Assembly (NCBI GenBank): GCA_945881915.1
Contig: CAMCVW010000001.1
Location: 1-64,000 of the forward strand
DNA: 64,000 bases
Reading direction: 5' to 3'
Source of the DNA: Thermoflexus hugenholtzii JAD2
GTDB taxonomy: Bacteria > Chloroflexota > Chloroflexia > Chloroflexales > Roseiflexaceae
Both the position numbers and the translations under genes were made by a program. The notes under the pieces are model-generated. The model was not told where the DNA came from and ran no database searches. It saw only the letters and a list, made by a program, of their open reading frames with translations. Positions 35,710 to 43,992 of this stretch are shown here, in pieces. The number at the start of each line of letters is the position of its first letter. The first letter of the stretch is position 1.

Positions 35710-36699
35710 TCACCAACACTCGAGCACGGTGAGTGGATTTATGTTGATGTCGTGGTGATAAATTTCGTAGTGGAGGTGCGGACCGCTCGAATTCCCAGTT
35801 GTCCCAACCCAGCCGATGATCATACCGGGTTCAATTCGTTGACCATTGGTGATGTTGAGCTTCTTGAGATGAGCATACGCAGTTGCCCAGCCATTGAGTT
35901 CATCAGTGAGCCGTACATAATTGCCTGCTAACCAATTGTTGGGGACGACTTTGGCAATGCCGGCGTGTAGTGCAACAACAGGAGCGCCGACCGTTGCGCT
36001 CGGGTCAGCATACCCATTCCCATCACCGTCCACTGCCAAGTCAATTGCTCCCCATGCTGCTGCAGGTGCGTGTGTACCGACATTGTAGCCTTGCGTCATC
36101 ACTACCTGTCCCTGGACAGGCTGCACTGGGCAGCCATAAGGTGCACCGAGTGCACCCCTTTTGGAAGCAATTGCTGCGAGCGGTGTCGTGTTGGAAGAAT
36201 CCGAAGATTTTATGTCAGTTTGACCACCCATTGCTGAATTTGCGACAGCGGGTCCTGCGATTGCCAAGGCCAATAGCTGATGACGAATGTGGTCACTCGC
36301 TCCGTTCAGGGCTTGTAGACGCGGGACGCTAACGGACGCACCGAGAGGGGGTTTCGCTGCAGATGCATGTGCAATTGACGCTGCTCTAGAAATATAGGCA
36401 CTGATGGGTGCTTGCGCAAAAAACACGATGATTGTACTCAGTATCACCACGCTCAATACACGTATCAGCGCAGTATGTGAAGCTGTTTTTTGTTCAATTT
36501 CTGTGTTTAATAGTTTCGGGAGTGATACCCCATAGACTTCACACAATGCGTGCAATTCACGTGGTTCATGCAAGTATTGCCCCCGTTCGGCGGCAGCGAT
36601 ATCGCGCACACTGATACCCGTACGAGCAGCGACTTCGACAATCGAAAGCCCAGCTCGTAATCGGAAGTGTTCGTAGGATGTCTTGACCAGAATACTCAT
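35710..36699 (-). CDS. Membrane-anchored M23 (LytM) protein with N-terminal HTH domain
   Basis: Three parts are visible in 329 residues. Residues about 10-65 form an XRE/RodZ-like helix-turn-helix (LRAGLSIVEVAARTGISVRDI). A membrane helix spans about 77-99. A C-terminal M23 domain follows outside. The zinc-site residues D220, H277 and H308/H310 (GPHLH) are present. The usual His four residues before the Asp is Trp (WGAID), and H210 in GTHAPAA may replace it. A RodZ-type cytoplasmic domain joined to a peptidoglycan hydrolase domain is unusual. Cell-shape or division control is inferred. Confidence 0.82.
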   Translation of the reverse strand: MSILVKTSYEHFRLRAGLSIVEVAARTGISVRDIAAAERGQYLHEPRELHALCEVYGVSLPKLLNTEIEQKTASHTALIRVLSVVILSTIIVFFAQAPISAYISRAASIAHASAAKPPLGASVSVPRLQALNGASDHIRHQLLALAIAGPAVANSAMGGQTDIKSSDSSNTTPLAAIASKRGALGAPYGCPVQPVQGQVVMTQGYNVGTHAPAAAWGAIDLAVDGDGNGYADPSATVGAPVVALHAGIAKVVPNNWLAGNYVRLTDELNGWATAYAHLKKLNITNGQRIEPGMIIGWVGTTGNSSGPHLHYEIYHHDININPLTVLECW

Positions 36700-36761
36700 A
36701 GCGTCAGTCTACAGTCTGTAGTACCACGCGGCAAGAGTAAGAGATTACAGTTCCTCATCAC

Positions 36762-38072
36762 CTACGGACGTCGACACGCTTCAAGTGCCGTCGTGATTGA
36801 CGTGACTCCTGTATCGACAGTTTGCTCACGCAACAAGACAAATTGAAGCACTGCTTCGTATACATCCCAACGACAAATAGTGGCAGTATCATAGACCTGT
36901 GCCTGATAATTAGGCGCAAGATTGGCGATTATCGCTGCACTGGGATCAGCATTTATGTCAATTTGCGAATAGTATTCCGGCTTCATGGGCACCCAGTGCA
37001 ATCTGTTGATGAGCAATGTTTGTATCGTAGCGGATTGTATTGCCGTGGTAAGCCTGGCAAAAACTGCGGCCTCAATGGGCACGCGCGATTGCGCAACAAT
37101 GAGCGAGACGACATCTATGGGGGGATTTAATGGTGTGCCCGTAATGCTATAGATGGGTGGTGCGGCATAGAGCAAATCGAGTGTCTCAGAATAGAGGTCA
37201 TAACGTCGAATACCAGCATCGCCGTCTAAGGTGAATTGTACCCGCCAATTCGCAAAATCTGTCACAGATTCTTGGTATGAGGTCGCTTCACGTGGGCCAA
37301 GGGTGCGCAATTCTTTGAGTGAACTGAGTGCTTGTTGCAGCGCTTCGGGGCTGGGTGGACGGTAACTGTTTTGCTGGATTGCGGATGGGTCAATGAGTGA
37401 AACAAGACTATCAAACCAACGTCCCTCTGCCCAGGCAAATGCCATGTCGTATTGTGTTCGTCCGAGTGTGCGGCGATCAATACTCATCAAATCAAGCGTC
37501 GTCAGAGGTAATTCAGTGAGCAACGCTGCATTTGCAATTCCAACGAGATAGTTTTTTCCCGCAAAAGGATACACTGCGAATTGAGGATGGTGGGCGATGG
37601 ATTCGCGGATAAATGGAAAAGCCTGATTGTTCGGTGTCACGACATCCGTTGCAAGAGTGGTGATTTGCTGCAATTGTGCAACATCATAATCAGTTCCTAT
37701 CCATCCATCGACCTGTGTCGCTGCGTCGTCGGATTGGGCAAGGGCATAGGCTCCATCAGCACTATGGATATCGACCGAAATGGCAATTCCCGCTTGACGT
37801 GCAGCTTGTTCGAGGATGCTTTGGAGTTCCGGGCTACTACTCAAGTCTGATTGAATGATGCGTAGACGCAGCGGGTTTTCGACAGAACCAATTGCCGCAG
37901 GCGGGAGGACGGTGGCAGGAGGAGGTGTCTCGGTTGCAGGAAGTGTGGGAACGAGGGTTGAGGTAGGGCGCGGTGTCTCTGTTTGCATCAGGCGTACAAC
38001 CGCATCACTCGCACATCCCACGAGTGCGATACACACACAGAGAATGACAAAAACTGTTGTGATGCGATGCAT
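36762..38072 (-). CDS. Lipoprotein substrate-binding-like protein
   Basis: This 436-residue protein has a lipoprotein signal peptide with lipobox LVGC (Cys20) and then a Thr/Pro-rich linker (residues 30-60). The rest resembles an extracellular solute-binding domain, with mixed alpha/beta content and tyrosine/aspartate-rich patches. It starts one base after the BadF kinase stop, so it is co-transcribed with a putative sugar cluster. No permease genes lie next to it, so it may work with a shared transporter. The ligand is unknown. Confidence 0.72.
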   Translation of the reverse strand: MHRITTVFVILCVCIALVGCASDAVVRLMQTETPRPTSTLVPTLPATETPPPATVLPPAAIGSVENPLRLRIIQSDLSSSPELQSILEQAARQAGIAISVDIHSADGAYALAQSDDAATQVDGWIGTDYDVAQLQQITTLATDVVTPNNQAFPFIRESIAHHPQFAVYPFAGKNYLVGIANAALLTELPLTTLDLMSIDRRTLGRTQYDMAFAWAEGRWFDSLVSLIDPSAIQQNSYRPPSPEALQQALSSLKELRTLGPREATSYQESVTDFANWRVQFTLDGDAGIRRYDLYSETLDLLYAAPPIYSITGTPLNPPIDVVSLIVAQSRVPIEAAVFARLTTAIQSATIQTLLINRLHWVPMKPEYYSQIDINADPSAAIIANLAPNYQAQVYDTATICRWDVYEAVLQFVLLREQTVDTGVTSITTALEACRRP

Positions 38073-38073
38073 C

Positions 38074-39018
38074 CTACCACTCCCTCAGGTTGAGCTGCAT
38101 GCGATTACCGACCGCATCCATAGCCAACAACAGTGCACCGACGACCGGCGGGCGTCGCAACACCATGATTTCGGCCAGCGGGCAAACCGCTTGAACAGAT
38201 TGCCTCATGGTGGAATGAAACAATGGTGCAGCACCAGTCGCAACACCACCAGCCAAAACGACATCAAAAGCGCTGTCTTCAAGACCGACTGCATGCGACA
38301 TTGCACAGATGTTTTGGGAAAGCAGCTGCGCGGCATCGACGATAATTTGTTGCGCTACCGCATCGCCTGCATCAGCACAACGCATCACCGTAGGGGCAAA
38401 CGTAGCCACATCAGGAACATCACCTCCACGAGAAAATGCTTCAGCCAATGCCGCTATGGAATCAAGCTGTGCCCAACGGAGTAGTTCTTGGGTGAGTACC
38501 GTCGCCTGCTCGAGACCGTATCCTACCCGGGCAGTTGCACGAAATGCCGCCCGTGTGAGTTGCTGAGCCCCGTCAAAGTCGCCCCAATCGCTCCCCAATC
38601 CGAAGGTACGCGCTTGCCGACCGGTACGGCCGATGGCTGCAACGGTGCTGCCAGTGCCGGCAATGACTGCGACTCCATAGGGATGTTTACTCCCAGCTCG
38701 GAGCGGGAGAAAAGCGTCATTCACACAGGTATGGACTGCAGTAGGGAATGCCGCAGCAATCCTTGGCGCGAGGCGATTATGATCTGATTCCCAATCCAAT
38801 CCCGCCAAACCCCAGCCTACCGAAGTCACACTCAACGGGTCGACGGCAGCTTGACGACACATGTCTGCAATGATGTGGGCATAGAGTGCCAGCGCATTAT
38901 CGAGCCCGATTGCTTCCCAATTGCCTGGGCCGTAACGACAAGCGGCCAAACGCTCGCCATTCTCGGCGATGAGCAGTGCTTCTGTCTTGGTTCCACCCGC
39001 ATCGACGCCGAGGTACAT
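38074..39018 (-). CDS. BadF/BadG-type kinase (N-acetylglucosamine kinase-like)
   Basis: This 314-residue ATPase of the ASKHA fold has the phosphate-1 loop VDAGGTKTEALLI. The phosphate-2 region is IAGTGSTVAAIGRTG and the adenosine motif AGGVATGAAPLF. The sequence GLGSDWGDFDGAQQ is typical of GlcNAc kinases in the BadF/BadG/BcrA family. It follows the 2-hydroxyacid dehydrogenase by 6 bases. Phosphorylation of an amino sugar taken up from the medium or from recycled peptidoglycan is the probable role. Confidence 0.87.
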   Translation of the reverse strand: MYLGVDAGGTKTEALLIAENGERLAACRYGPGNWEAIGLDNALALYAHIIADMCRQAAVDPLSVTSVGWGLAGLDWESDHNRLAPRIAAAFPTAVHTCVNDAFLPLRAGSKHPYGVAVIAGTGSTVAAIGRTGRQARTFGLGSDWGDFDGAQQLTRAAFRATARVGYGLEQATVLTQELLRWAQLDSIAALAEAFSRGGDVPDVATFAPTVMRCADAGDAVAQQIIVDAAQLLSQNICAMSHAVGLEDSAFDVVLAGGVATGAAPLFHSTMRQSVQAVCPLAEIMVLRRPPVVGALLLAMDAVGNRMQLNLREW

Positions 39019-39024
39019 AGTCGT

Positions 39025-39981
39025 CTAGTACCCTTCCTCATAATTGACGATGTTGTGCAACGGCATGCCTGCACGGAATCGTTCGAGATTATCGAGAAAA
39101 AGAGCCATCGAACGCTTGCGTCCGTTTGGCGAAGAGGAAGTTACATGGGGCGTAATCCAGACATTCGGGGCATCCCACAGCGGATGATCGACGGGAAGCG
39201 GTTCTTCGGGAACCACATCAAGTCCAGCGCCAGCAAGACGACCGCTCGTGAGTGCGTCGATGAGCGCAGAGGTGTCAACAACATTCCCGCGGCCCACATT
39301 GACGAGGTACGCATTTGGTTTGAGTAATCCAAATGCAGCGGCATCCACCATTCCACGCGTGCGCGGGGTGGATGGAGTTGCGATGACCAGGACGTCGGCT
39401 TCGGGGAGCAGCGTACGCCACGCGTCATCGCCCACAACATGGTCGACAAAAGGGGTAGGTTGAGGAGTCCGTCTACTGCCAATTACCCGCATACCAAAGG
39501 CCTTGGCCCGTTTAGCGGTCTCTTGACCGATACCGCCGAGCCCCAAAATGGCCATCGTTTTACCATCGAGCTCGTCGAGTTTTGTATGCTCGGTTTCATA
39601 CCATTTGTCACGGGGGAAGTCATGCAGCTGCCACGCTTTTTTGGCATGCGACAACAGGTAAAGCATAACAAATTCAGCAATAGGTACAGAATGGACACCG
39701 GCAGCATTTGTGAGGGTGATATTCCGTTGTTGCAAGAGTTCGAGGTCCATGTATTCGATGCCAGCGCTCGGCGTATAGACCCAACGGATTTGTGGTGCTG
39801 CATCCAGTGTCACGCGGAATTCGTGCATTTCGTTCCACCAACGCATGAATACGAATGCATCGTGCACATCTCCGTTGGGTACTCCATCATCACCAAACGT
39901 AACTGGGACAATATCGGGGAATCGCTCGTGCAGTTTGGGTATCAGGTATTCGGCAACTGCTTCTGGAATAATGACTTTCAT
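39025..39981 (-). CDS. D-2-hydroxyacid dehydrogenase family protein
   Basis: This 318-residue NAD(P)-dependent dehydrogenase has LGLGGIGQETAKRA for the nucleotide loop. VNVGRGNVVD, VPEEPLP and WITPHVT supply the catalytic Arg-Glu-His set. The N-terminal substrate domain is of the phosphonate/glyoxylate-reductase-like class and does not reveal the substrate. Its ATG overlaps the UPF0173 gene's stop by ATGA. Unlike SerA it has no ACT domain, so it is not the serine-pathway enzyme. Confidence 0.9.
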   Translation of the reverse strand: MKVIIPEAVAEYLIPKLHERFPDIVPVTFGDDGVPNGDVHDAFVFMRWWNEMHEFRVTLDAAPQIRWVYTPSAGIEYMDLELLQQRNITLTNAAGVHSVPIAEFVMLYLLSHAKKAWQLHDFPRDKWYETEHTKLDELDGKTMAILGLGGIGQETAKRAKAFGMRVIGSRRTPQPTPFVDHVVGDDAWRTLLPEADVLVIATPSTPRTRGMVDAAAFGLLKPNAYLVNVGRGNVVDTSALIDALTSGRLAGAGLDVVPEEPLPVDHPLWDAPNVWITPHVTSSSPNGRKRSMALFLDNLERFRAGMPLHNIVNYEEGY

Positions 39982-40703
39982 ACTGCTCCAATTATGTACG
40001 ACTGACCAACCTGTGCAGGGATGATTGAACAGGTGACACCACGCGCAGCTATCTCTTCGGCGAGGAGTGCAGGGGTCCCCGTTAAATCAGGGAATGTTTG
40101 GTAATGAATAGGTAATACATACGCTGTCCGGAGAAGCTTTAATGCATATGCTGCTTCGTATGGACCCATGGTATAGCGGTCACCGATTGGTAAAATTGCG
40201 ATGTCTGGGGCATATAAATCAGCAAGAATTGCCATATCGGCCATGACGGTTGTATCGCCTGCTGCATAAACGGTGACGTCATTGTCCACCCGAAGGATGT
40301 ACCCCACTTCGGTACCCAATACGCGACGACCAGCGGCCGTGGGCCAATTACTGCTGTGCTGTGCCGTTGTCATCGTAATGCGTGTGTCACCGATGCGAAT
40401 GGTGCCGCCTTTATTCATGCGCTCGATTGACTCTGGTGCTACATCCTGGTAGGTCAGCCACTCGATAACATCGTATTGACAGACGACGCGAGCTCCAGTA
40501 TCTCGATACAACGGAGCCACATCCAGAGAATGATCGATGTGCCCGTGCGTCAGGAGGATCACATCAATACCAAGTGTACGGATGTTGTTGTGCCATTCCG
40601 GCGGACACGCAGGATTATTGTCGATCCACGCATCCACCAAAATCCGCGTGCCACCGTTTGTGACCAAATAGACAGTCGCGTGACCGAGCCATGTAATGTG
40701 CAT
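39978..40703 (-). CDS. UPF0173 metal-dependent hydrolase
   Basis: This 241-residue metallo-beta-lactamase-fold hydrolase of the UlaG-like UPF0173 family begins MHITWLGHATV. It has the HxHxDH metal motif in LTHGHIDHSLD, AGDTTVMADM, and the C-terminal PIHYQTFPDLTG segment. Family members hydrolyse lactone- or phosphodiester-like bonds, but the substrate is unassigned. It follows the amidase by 8 bases and overlaps the dehydrogenase. Confidence 0.92.
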   Translation of the reverse strand: MHITWLGHATVYLVTNGGTRILVDAWIDNNPACPPEWHNNIRTLGIDVILLTHGHIDHSLDVAPLYRDTGARVVCQYDVIEWLTYQDVAPESIERMNKGGTIRIGDTRITMTTAQHSSNWPTAAGRRVLGTEVGYILRVDNDVTVYAAGDTTVMADMAILADLYAPDIAILPIGDRYTMGPYEAAYALKLLRTAYVLPIHYQTFPDLTGTPALLAEEIAARGVTCSIIPAQVGQSYIIGAV

Positions 40704-40711
40704 CTGTGCCT

Positions 40712-42118
40712 TTATCTCCGTGCTAGGGCGGGAACAAACTGATTCATATCAATGGTTGATTCGACTGCGGCGGCCATACGCAACAGCTGGACATCGTCGC
40801 GGTAACGACCGACGAGTTGCAGCCCAACGGGCAAGCCGTTTGCTGCACGGCCACAGGGGAGCGAGAGTGCTGGATGCAAGGTCATTGTGATGTAGTAGCA
40901 CGAACGCATCCAGTCGACATAGGTCTTTTGTTCAATATCATTAATACGCGTAATATATGGCAGCGTTACATCGAACGGTAGCACCTGGGTGACGGGACCG
41001 ACCACCATATCAAAATCGCGCATGAATTGCTTCATTCGAGCAAATAATGCACTTTGTAGCCGTTGCGCACGTGCGATATCTTGACCCGAAAGGGCACGGC
41101 CAGCACGGATGTTCCACTGCACGGTGTCTTTGAGCTGATCGGGGTGCGAGTCGAGAAGTTCCCCCAGCGATGTCTCGAACCCGAGCGCACGCAGCGTCTG
41201 GAAGGCCTCATCGACACCAGAAAAATCTGGGCATGCGTCCACCACAATCGCACCTAAATCGACAAATCGTTGCCGTTGTGCCGTGATTACCGCAGCCAGT
41301 TCGTGTTCGATTGCCAAACCGCCCCACGTCGGAGCCCACGCAATACGTTTGTCTTTGAGGCTCATCGGGTCAAACACTGTCAGCGCCTGCATGTCCACTG
41401 GTGCAGTCAAGGTCGCATGTGACTCAACGCCAGCTAATGCCGACAACAGGAGTGCAACATCACCGACCGTCCGTGCCATCGGACCATCGACTGCAAAAGG
41501 AGACCATGAATCATTGGATGGAACAATCCCTGGAGAAGGTCGGAAGCCGACGACTCCGCAAAAAGCAGCCGGGTTGCGTAGTGAGCCACCCATATCACTG
41601 CCATCGGCAATCGGAACCATTGCACACGCTAGGGCGGCAGCAGCACCACCAGAACTCCCGCCGACGGTCTTGGTGACGTCATGCGGGTTACAGGTAGCAC
41701 CAAAAACCGGATTAAATGTCTGAGAACCAGCCCCAAATTCAGGTGTGTTACTTTTGCCGAGGGTGATGGCACCAGCATTTTTGAGACGTGTCACGATGAG
41801 TGAATCAGTGACACCTATGGCATCTCGGAAAATGGGAGAGCCCCGAGTGAAGCGCATTCCAGCGACTTCTGTGAGATCTTTGTGGACAATGGGCAATCCT
41901 GCCAATACACCCAGATCGACGCCGTGTGCACCAAGGGCGTCCACATGACGTGCAGTCGCGAGTGCACCATCAGGATCAAGTGTGATGATTGCATTGATTT
42001 TGGGGTTTGTGCGTGCAATCTGGGAAAGATGCGCCTGCAACAGTTCTACTGCGCTGATTTGCTTGGAGGCAAGTGCTTTTCGTTGACTACGGGCTGTTTG
42101 AAAGACGATGTCGTTCAT
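40712..42118 (-). CDS. Amidase signature enzyme (GatA-like)
   Basis: This 468-residue amidase has the Ser-cisSer-Lys triad: Lys in PIVHKDL, and serines in TVGGSSGGAAAALA and DMGGSLRNPAAFCG. GatA-specific features cannot be separated from general amidases here. With no gatB or gatC beside it, a catabolic amidase is likelier. ATG 42118 shares bases with the M20 gene's stop (TGATG) and follows AGGTGA. Together with the M20 hydrolase it may cleave amide bonds of scavenged compounds. Confidence 0.9.
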   Translation of the reverse strand: MNDIVFQTARSQRKALASKQISAVELLQAHLSQIARTNPKINAIITLDPDGALATARHVDALGAHGVDLGVLAGLPIVHKDLTEVAGMRFTRGSPIFRDAIGVTDSLIVTRLKNAGAITLGKSNTPEFGAGSQTFNPVFGATCNPHDVTKTVGGSSGGAAAALACAMVPIADGSDMGGSLRNPAAFCGVVGFRPSPGIVPSNDSWSPFAVDGPMARTVGDVALLLSALAGVESHATLTAPVDMQALTVFDPMSLKDKRIAWAPTWGGLAIEHELAAVITAQRQRFVDLGAIVVDACPDFSGVDEAFQTLRALGFETSLGELLDSHPDQLKDTVQWNIRAGRALSGQDIARAQRLQSALFARMKQFMRDFDMVVGPVTQVLPFDVTLPYITRINDIEQKTYVDWMRSCYYITMTLHPALSLPCGRAANGLPVGLQLVGRYRDDVQLLRMAAAVESTIDMNQFVPALARR

Positions 42119-43338
42119 CACACATCACCTGTGTAACGTTGTGTCTGCTCAAATTCAGCCTTGATTGCGGCACGTGCACCGTCATCAAATAAGAAATCGA
42201 TTGCCGTGAGTGCCATCGATACCGCCCCATCGACGATTGCCTTGTGCCCTTTGGCGGTAATCGTTGCATCGGCAACAGCTGTTGAGTGCCAACTTGCTTC
42301 GGTTCCGCAGATCTCGAGGTACGCACAGATAGACGGCACATGATGGCTCACGTTGCCGAGATCGGTTGAGCCCGAACCTGTTTTGGTGGGAGCAGCCGAA
42401 ACATTGCGGCCAATCTGTTCGAGATTATGCGAAAACAATTGACCGAGCGCCCGATTCGGCACCATATTTAAGTATGCAGGCATGTACTCTTCCCATTCGA
42501 GCGTACATCCTGTTGCCAGTGCGCCTGCTTGCGCGCATGCGATGACGCGATGGAAGAGTTCATCAGCATAGCCTATGTCTTCGGCACGAATGCGAAACCG
42601 TGCTTTGGTGAGGTTCGGAATGACGTTCGGTGCAGTACCGCCGTGTGTGATGATTCCGTGGATACGTGCGTCGTCACGGACTTGCTGGCGGAGGAGACCC
42701 ACGCTGGTGAAGGTCACAATCAAGGCGTCGAGCGCATTTTTACCATCTTGGGGATTGGCAGCTGCGTGGGCAGACTTCCCATGAAACGTGAGTTCCAACC
42801 CTTTTGCAACCAGCGATGAATCATAGTCGATACGATCATACGTCATCGGGTGAATCATAATCGTGGCGTCGATACCCGCAAAACGTCCATCTCGAATCAT
42901 ATGGATTTTGCCGCCTGCATTAGGTACCGCAGATTCTTCTGCCGGGGTACCAAGGAGCACCACTGAGCCTGGCAGGCGGTCCCCAATACGTGCCAATCCC
43001 ATGGCTGCACCGAGCGCCGCAGTGGCGATGATGTTATGTCCACAGCCTTGTCCGACCTCAGGTAGTGCATCGTACTCGGCAATGATGCCGATTTTTGGAC
43101 CTGGCTTTTGACCGGGCAAAGCCGCCACAAAGGCCGTTTCCATCCCAGCAATGTTTTTTTCGACCACAGCGCCATATTCTTGGATGATGTCAACAATTTT
43201 GTTGGATGCTTGGAATTCTTGGCGTCCGAGTTCTGGATTGTGATACATCCAATCGCTCAATCCAATGAGGGTGGGCAGTACAGCTTCGATTTCGGCACGG
43301 ACAAGTGCTTTGAGCACATCACGGTTTTCGCTCGCCAT
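42118..43338 (-). CDS. M20-family amidohydrolase (AbgB/HipO-like)
   Basis: This 406-residue zinc amidohydrolase has metal-ligand segments EYDALPEVGQGCGHN, GTPAEES and, near the C-terminus, EASWHSTAV. A dimerisation insert contains GKSAHAAANPQDGKNALDA. It resembles p-aminobenzoyl-glutamate or N-acyl amino acid hydrolases. ATG 43338 is chosen because AAGGACCTCT precedes it and conservation begins there; a longer frame adds a low-quality extension inside the RuvC-like gene. It is coupled to the downstream amidase. Confidence 0.92.
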   Translation of the reverse strand: MASENRDVLKALVRAEIEAVLPTLIGLSDWMYHNPELGRQEFQASNKIVDIIQEYGAVVEKNIAGMETAFVAALPGQKPGPKIGIIAEYDALPEVGQGCGHNIIATAALGAAMGLARIGDRLPGSVVLLGTPAEESAVPNAGGKIHMIRDGRFAGIDATIMIHPMTYDRIDYDSSLVAKGLELTFHGKSAHAAANPQDGKNALDALIVTFTSVGLLRQQVRDDARIHGIITHGGTAPNVIPNLTKARFRIRAEDIGYADELFHRVIACAQAGALATGCTLEWEEYMPAYLNMVPNRALGQLFSHNLEQIGRNVSAAPTKTGSGSTDLGNVSHHVPSICAYLEICGTEASWHSTAVADATITAKGHKAIVDGAVSMALTAIDFLFDDGARAAIKAEFEQTQRYTGDV

Positions 43339-43348
43339 AGAGGTCCTT

Positions 43349-43816
43349 TCAGACTGACAAAGTAGGGAACAGGTCATCGAGTCGTGCGAGCGCCCATTCG
43401 CCGACGAGGATGGCTTCGGCGGTGTCGTCACGAAGGGCTTTCGAGCGCTTTACCGCATGATTGTTGATTTGGGAACGAGCGGATACGAGCGCAGCTTTTT
43501 TTGCAATATATCCCCTGCGTTGCTCACGGGGAAGTAACGCATCGACACGCCATTGCTCGGCGGTGATGAGTTGTATGGGTATTTCACGGTGTCGTGCTGG
43601 TTTGACCCAGACATCAGCAATTGACCCACCGCCTTCGAGAATAATCGCACGGACCGATGGTTCGTCTGCGAGGAAGGCAGCTGCTGCCCGCCGCAACCGT
43701 ACGAGATTCCCGTAGTTGTGTGAACGGTAGCGTAACAACTGGTGCGATTCGAGGCAAAAAAACGCAAACCCGCACGTCATACCAGCATCAATCGCAAGCA
43801 GCGTTTGTACGGTCAC
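43349..43816 (-). CDS. RuvC/RNase H-fold protein of unknown function
   Basis: This 155-residue protein has an acidic triad laid out like RuvC resolvases: D in LLAIDAGMTCGFAFF, E in IILEGGGSIADVWVKP, and a C-terminal RDDTAEAILVGEWAL. It is probably a nuclease or Holliday-junction-resolvase-like protein. No partner (ruvA or ruvB) is nearby. GTG 43816 is favoured over a TTG at 43831 because AGGGGG lies 5 bases upstream. It starts the minus-strand run leading to M20 and lies divergent to nusA. Confidence 0.78.
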   Translation of the reverse strand: MTVQTLLAIDAGMTCGFAFFCLESHQLLRYRSHNYGNLVRLRRAAAAFLADEPSVRAIILEGGGSIADVWVKPARHREIPIQLITAEQWRVDALLPREQRRGYIAKKAALVSARSQINNHAVKRSKALRDDTAEAILVGEWALARLDDLFPTLSV

Positions 43817-43869
43817 GAATGCCCCCTGCAATCCGTACGGAGAGATAACATTTATCCCTTTGAGTATGC

Positions 43870-43875
43870 TATACT
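43870..43875 (+). promoter_or_regulatory. -10 box of the nusA operon
   Basis: TATACT lies 7 bases before an ATG that opens a 13-codon frame. The -35 is weak (ATAACA at 43845, spacing 19). Confidence 0.5.
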
Positions 43876-43882
43876 ATAGCAG

Positions 43883-43924
43883 ATGTCACGGCGCACCCGT
43901 GCCATGTTGTGCGTCCACCGATAG
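43883..43924 (+). CDS. Candidate leader peptide of the nusA operon
   Basis: A 13-codon frame, MSRRTRAMLCVHR, starts where transcription is expected from the TATACT box, so it would be leaderless. Four of thirteen residues are Arg. The stop lies 13 bases before a terminator hairpin. A 5-bp hairpin (CACGG with CCGTG) sits inside the frame. Evidence is positional only. Confidence 0.4.
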   Translation: MSRRTRAMLCVHR

Positions 43925-43937
43925 GTTTTTTACGCAG

Positions 43938-43964
43938 AAGTGGGTATTCCCCGCTTTTCTTTTT
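43938..43964 (+). terminator. Leader terminator upstream of nusA
   Basis: AAGTGGG pairs with CCCGCTT (7 bp, one G-T, 5-nt loop) and is followed by TTCTTTTTTC. It lies about 28 bases before the nusA ATG. E. coli nusA also has leader terminators acted on by NusA itself, so feedback control is plausible. Confidence 0.7.
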
Positions 43965-43992
43965 TCTCTCACGTAAACGAGGGTGAAGCAGG

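Noticed and set aside
35284-35931. 215-residue plus-strand frame across the serA start and M23 gene
   Set aside because: It overlaps two well-supported minus-strand genes and its composition is not protein-like.
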